Assembly: GCF_008065135.1 (NCBI RefSeq)
Contig: NZ_CP042914.1
Span: 372,001 to 436,000 of the forward strand
Reading direction: 5' to 3'
From: Roseimaritima ulvae
GTDB lineage: Bacteria > Planctomycetota > Planctomycetia > Pirellulales > Pirellulaceae
Length of the DNA stretch: 64,000 bases
The position numbers and the translations under genes were made by a program. Position 1 is the stretch's first letter. The number at the start of each line of letters is the position of its first letter. The notes below the pieces were generated by a model, which saw only the letters and a list, made by a program, of their open reading frames with translations, did no database searches and had not been told where the DNA came from. Below, piece after piece: positions 61,446 to 64,000 of the stretch.

Positions 61446-62519
61446 ATGACCACCCCTCGACGTACTTTCCTGGCCGCTTCCTGCGCGGCGGCTTCTTCGG
61501 CTCTGCTTGCGCCTCATGTTTCCGCCATGGTCACGGGAAAACGTATTCGGGTGGGCCAGATCGGGACGGCTCACGCCCATGCGTCGGGCAAGCTGGCGGC
61601 GATGAGGCAACAAGAGGATTTGTTCGAAGTGGTGGGAGTTGTGGAGCCCGATGAAGCTCGTCGCGCGGCCATGCAAAAATCAAAAGCGTACCAGGGCGTG
61701 ACGTTTTTGACCGAGCAGCAACTGCTGGAAACGCCGGGGTTGGCGGCCGTGGCCGTGGAAACGGCGGTGGCGGATCTGGTGCCCACAGCGATGCGGTGTC
61801 TGGCCGCCGGCAAACACATCCATTTGGACAAGCCGGCCGGGGTGTCGCTGCCGCAGTGCGTGGCGATGCATCAGTTAGCCGATCAAAACGGCTTGACGAT
61901 TCAGATGGGTTACATGCTGCGTTATAACCCCGCCTTCATCACCCTGTTCGAAATGGTTCGCGACGGTTGGCTGGGCGATATCACCGAGCTGACCGGAGCG
62001 ATGAGCAAACTGGCCAGCGAGGGACTCCGCAAAGATCTCGCGCAGTACGCCGGCGGCGGCATGTTCGAACTGTCCTGTCATTTGATCGACGCGATGGTGA
62101 CCGTGCTGGGCAGGCCTGACAAAGTCACCGCGCACAATCGCGGCACGCGGGATGACGGTTTCTTGGACAATCAAATGGCCGTGTTCGACTACCCGACCGC
62201 GATCGCCACGATCCGAGCCAACCACCTGGATCCCTTTGGCTTTCCACATCGGCATTTCAACGTGGTGGGACAAAGCGGCGCGTATCACATCAACCCGCTG
62301 GAACCGCCGCAAGCCAAGCTCGCCCTGGATCGCCCGCGAGGGAAATACGCCAAGGGAACACACGCGTTGAAATTCGAAAGGCCCACGGGACGGTACGACG
62401 CCGAGTTCCAAGACTTGGCCAAAGTGATTCGCGGCGAGAAGCAATTGGCCTGGGACTCCAAGCACGACATCGCGGTGCACGAAGCGGTGTTGCTGGCCAG
62501 CGGGATGCCGACGCAGTAA
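61446..62519 (+). CDS. Gfo/Idh/MocA-family oxidoreductase
   Basis: 357 aa. Tat-like leader TTPRRTFLAASCAAASSALLAP. NAD-binding VGQIGTAHAHASGKLAAM, and the DKPAG motif in LDKPAGVSLPQC (about 120). The C-terminal domain has GGMFELSCHLID and DYPTAIATIRAN. The EKP/DKPAG site supports NAD(P)-dependent oxidation of a sugar or inositol derivative. The Tat signal is common in planctomycete members. Confidence 0.9.
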   Translation: MTTPRRTFLAASCAAASSALLAPHVSAMVTGKRIRVGQIGTAHAHASGKLAAMRQQEDLFEVVGVVEPDEARRAAMQKSKAYQGVTFLTEQQLLETPGLAAVAVETAVADLVPTAMRCLAAGKHIHLDKPAGVSLPQCVAMHQLADQNGLTIQMGYMLRYNPAFITLFEMVRDGWLGDITELTGAMSKLASEGLRKDLAQYAGGGMFELSCHLIDAMVTVLGRPDKVTAHNRGTRDDGFLDNQMAVFDYPTAIATIRANHLDPFGFPHRHFNVVGQSGAYHINPLEPPQAKLALDRPRGKYAKGTHALKFERPTGRYDAEFQDLAKVIRGEKQLAWDSKHDIAVHEAVLLASGMPTQ

Positions 62520-62540
62520 GGGCCTCGCGATCTAGCTATC

Positions 62541-62606
62541 TTCCTGTCACCCATCTTCCTGTCAAAAACCTCGCACAGAAACTGGACAGGAAGATGGGTG
62601 ACAGGA
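62541..62606. repeat. Perfect 23 bp inverted repeat
   Basis: Arms TTCCTGTCACCCATCTTCC + TGTC (62541-62563) and its exact complement (62584-62606) with a 20 bp loop. It lies between convergent genes and may act as a bidirectional terminator, though no T-run follows. Confidence 0.75.
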
Positions 62607-62607
62607 A

Positions 62608-62704
62608 AATTTGAGATTTGAGATTTGAGATTTGAGATTTGAGATTTGAAATTTGAAATTTGAAATTTGAAATTTGAAATTTGAAATTTGAAATTTGAAA
62701 TTTG
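62608..62704. repeat. 7 bp minisatellite (TTTGAGA then TTTGAAA units)
   Basis: About five TTTGAGA units followed by about nine TTTGAAA units. It directly follows the 23 bp hairpin. The unit matches the array at 23391-23514. Confidence 0.9.
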
Positions 62705-62826
62705 TGCGGTTGCTGGGATGGGAGCGCAGTGGTACTTCCAGCGTTGGAGGACCGGTTTGTACGTTGCGATGTGTGGTTGGGTCCGAATGAATGGCACCGT
62801 GGCCGCAACGCGGTTGAACAACGCTA

Positions 62827-64000
62827 TTACGCCAAGATCGACCTGATCGGGGTGCCTTCGCTGAGTGCCATTGGGCGGCCGACGGGGGTATCGAGGATGC
62901 GGTCGTACTCCACTCCGACGGCTTTTAAGATCGTGGCGTGCAGGTCGGCGACCGTGACTGGCGCTTCGACGTTCTTGGCCACCAAGTCGTCGGCTTTTAG
63001 GTCTGGCTCGGGGGCCGTGGCGCCATGCACCGCGCCCGCGCGAATCCCGCAACCGGCAAGCAGTGTGGAAAAACCATGCGGCCAGTGATCGCGTCCACCG
63101 ACGGGGTTGATGCCGGGGGTGCGGCCGAATTCACCGCCACAAACCACCAGCGTCGTATCCAACAGGTCTCGCTCGGCCAGCGTTTTCAGCAAGGTCGCCA
63201 GGGCCGGGTCGAGCGTCTGGCAGGCGCTGGACTGCAGTTCGTGATTGTTGACATGGGAGTCCCAACCGGTGAGCGTGACTTCGACACACCGCACGCCGAC
63301 TTCGATCAGTCGCGCGGCAGCCAAACATCCGCGGCCGAAGGCCGTGTCACCGAAGTCGGTGACGAGTTGCTTGGATTCTTGCGAGACGTCAAAAGCGTTT
63401 AGTTGTTCGCTGTCCATCATCGTCAACGCGGCTCGCGTGGCGGTGGTGTGCAGTGTGCGTTGGCGTTCCAGGTCGGCGATGCGGCCGCGTGAGAATTCGT
63501 CTTCGACAACGTTCAGCAGGTCGTCGATGCGGCGATTGAATCGTTCGGGCGTCGTGCGGCGGGCGACGTCGGGAACCGAGGTCGCCGGGTCGTAGACTTT
63601 AAAGGCATCGTAGGTGGGGCCCAGGTAACCGCCGCGAGCTGGTGAGCCGCCGGGCAGAATGGAAACGTGGCGAGGGATGTCCGCGCCGACGTTACTTTCG
63701 TGGCAGACCACCGATCCGATCGAGGGGTGCACGATTGAAGGATTGGGCCGATAACCGGTTTTGACGTTGTAGACCGCTCGCTTGTGATCGCCTTCTTTGC
63801 CCGTCACGCTGCGAACCAAGGCCGCGCGGTGCATCTGCTCGGCAACTTGCGGCAACAGGTTTGAAATCTGCAAGTTCCCGTTGGAAGTGCCGATCGCCGT
63901 GACCTCGCCGCCAATCGAGGTGCCCGGATGGGGGTCAAAGGTTTCCAGTTGACTGGGGGCGCCCTCCATCCACAGCAATATCACCGACTTGGGACGCTCC
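62827..64000 (-). CDS. DUF1501 family protein (5' partial at window end)
   Basis: At least 391 aa with the N-terminus beyond the window; the frame is open to the last base (ERPKSVILLWMEGAPSQ). The C-terminal part has VTVADLHATILKAVG and the conserved GGEFGRTPGINP and GGRDHWPHGFST. It is of the DUF1501 sulfatase-like type. It is convergent with the oxidoreductase and would have started outside, where a PSCyt/DUF1549 gene is expected. Confidence 0.9.
   Translation of the reverse strand, partial: ERPKSVILLWMEGAPSQLETFDPHPGTSIGGEVTAIGTSNGNLQISNLLPQVAEQMHRAALVRSVTGKEGDHKRAVYNVKTGYRPNPSIVHPSIGSVVCHESNVGADIPRHVSILPGGSPARGGYLGPTYDAFKVYDPATSVPDVARRTTPERFNRRIDDLLNVVEDEFSRGRIADLERQRTLHTTATRAALTMMDSEQLNAFDVSQESKQLVTDFGDTAFGRGCLAAARLIEVGVRCVEVTLTGWDSHVNNHELQSSACQTLDPALATLLKTLAERDLLDTTLVVCGGEFGRTPGINPVGGRDHWPHGFSTLLAGCGIRAGAVHGATAPEPDLKADDLVAKNVEAPVTVADLHATILKAVGVEYDRILDTPVGRPMALSEGTPIRSILA

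Noticed and set aside
1-64000. tRNA or rRNA genes
   Set aside because: No cloverleaf with a TTCGANTC-type T-loop and matching acceptor stem, and no rRNA-like stretch, was found by eye.

Overview
The window looks like chromosomal DNA from a planctomycete, probably Pirellulaceae-like (Rhodopirellula/Roseimaritima type). The evidence is the gene content: two DUF1559 pseudopilin-like proteins plus a DUF1559 domain fused to a kinase, a PSCyt1/DUF1549/DUF1553 protein followed by DUF1501 proteins, a PEP-CTERM protein, an ECF sigma factor divergent from a zinc-finger Ser/Thr kinase, a XylR-type AraC regulator, and short 'NPYQPP' membrane proteins. I saw no rRNA, tRNA, CRISPR array or phage genes.

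Layout. 1-7.6 kb: partial SGNH hydrolase, secreted protein, DinB-like protein, SUKH-like protein, a sugar epimerase overlapping an AcpH-like protein, small hypotheticals, and endonuclease III. 7.8-14.0 kb: a large FtsX-type permease, a His/Asp-rich DUF1559 protein with a His-rich secreted partner, and a DUF4105-like lipoprotein. 14.2-20.5 kb: respiration and TCA cycle (sdhC-sdhA-sdhB on the minus strand, a receiver-domain protein, E2 of a 2-oxoacid dehydrogenase). 20.5-21.4 kb: five tandem copies of a ~175 bp unit bounded by a 21 bp inverted repeat. 21.4-25.8 kb: a minus-strand operon of C39-like peptidase, RLAN/RimK-like ATP-grasp ligase, GCS2 carboxylate-amine ligase and N-formylglutamate amidohydrolase, which I read as a peptide- or amide-making pathway of unknown product. 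26-29 kb: a divergent pair of an Ala/Gln coiled-coil secreted protein and a TPR plus outer-membrane barrel protein. 29.2-33.9 kb: a giant multidomain kinase divergent from an ECF sigma factor and a zinc-ribbon membrane protein. 34.3-41.1 kb: site-2 protease, dxr, ftsH and a sugar isomerase. 41.2-49.0 kb: a receiver plus ATPase anti-sigma-like protein, a sulfotransferase-OGT fusion, a complete IS1380-family element with 4 bp target duplication, a family 2 glycosyltransferase, and a hemerythrin-like/receiver pair. 49.6-56.8 kb: small secreted protein, PEP-CTERM protein, and a PSD1-DUF1501-XylR operon. 57.1-64 kb: DUF1559 protein, lipoprotein, GH2 glycosidase, Gfo/Idh/MocA oxidoreductase and a partial convergent DUF1501 gene.

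Across the window the intergenic spaces carry about 40 copies of short repeats that share one architecture: the tetranucleotide GTAG, an 8 bp stem with one mismatch, a 3-4 nt loop (usually GCCA), and the second stem, mostly arranged as inverted pairs. This is the layout of REP/BIME elements. In several places the GTAG supplies the stop codon of the neighbouring gene. Together with 7 bp minisatellites, a GA/CT-rich mirror tract and a hairpin-rich ~120 bp repeat, they fill most non-coding space.

All assignments are from reading the sequence only; no database search was run. Start codons are inferred from ribosome-binding sites, overlaps and family alignments from memory.
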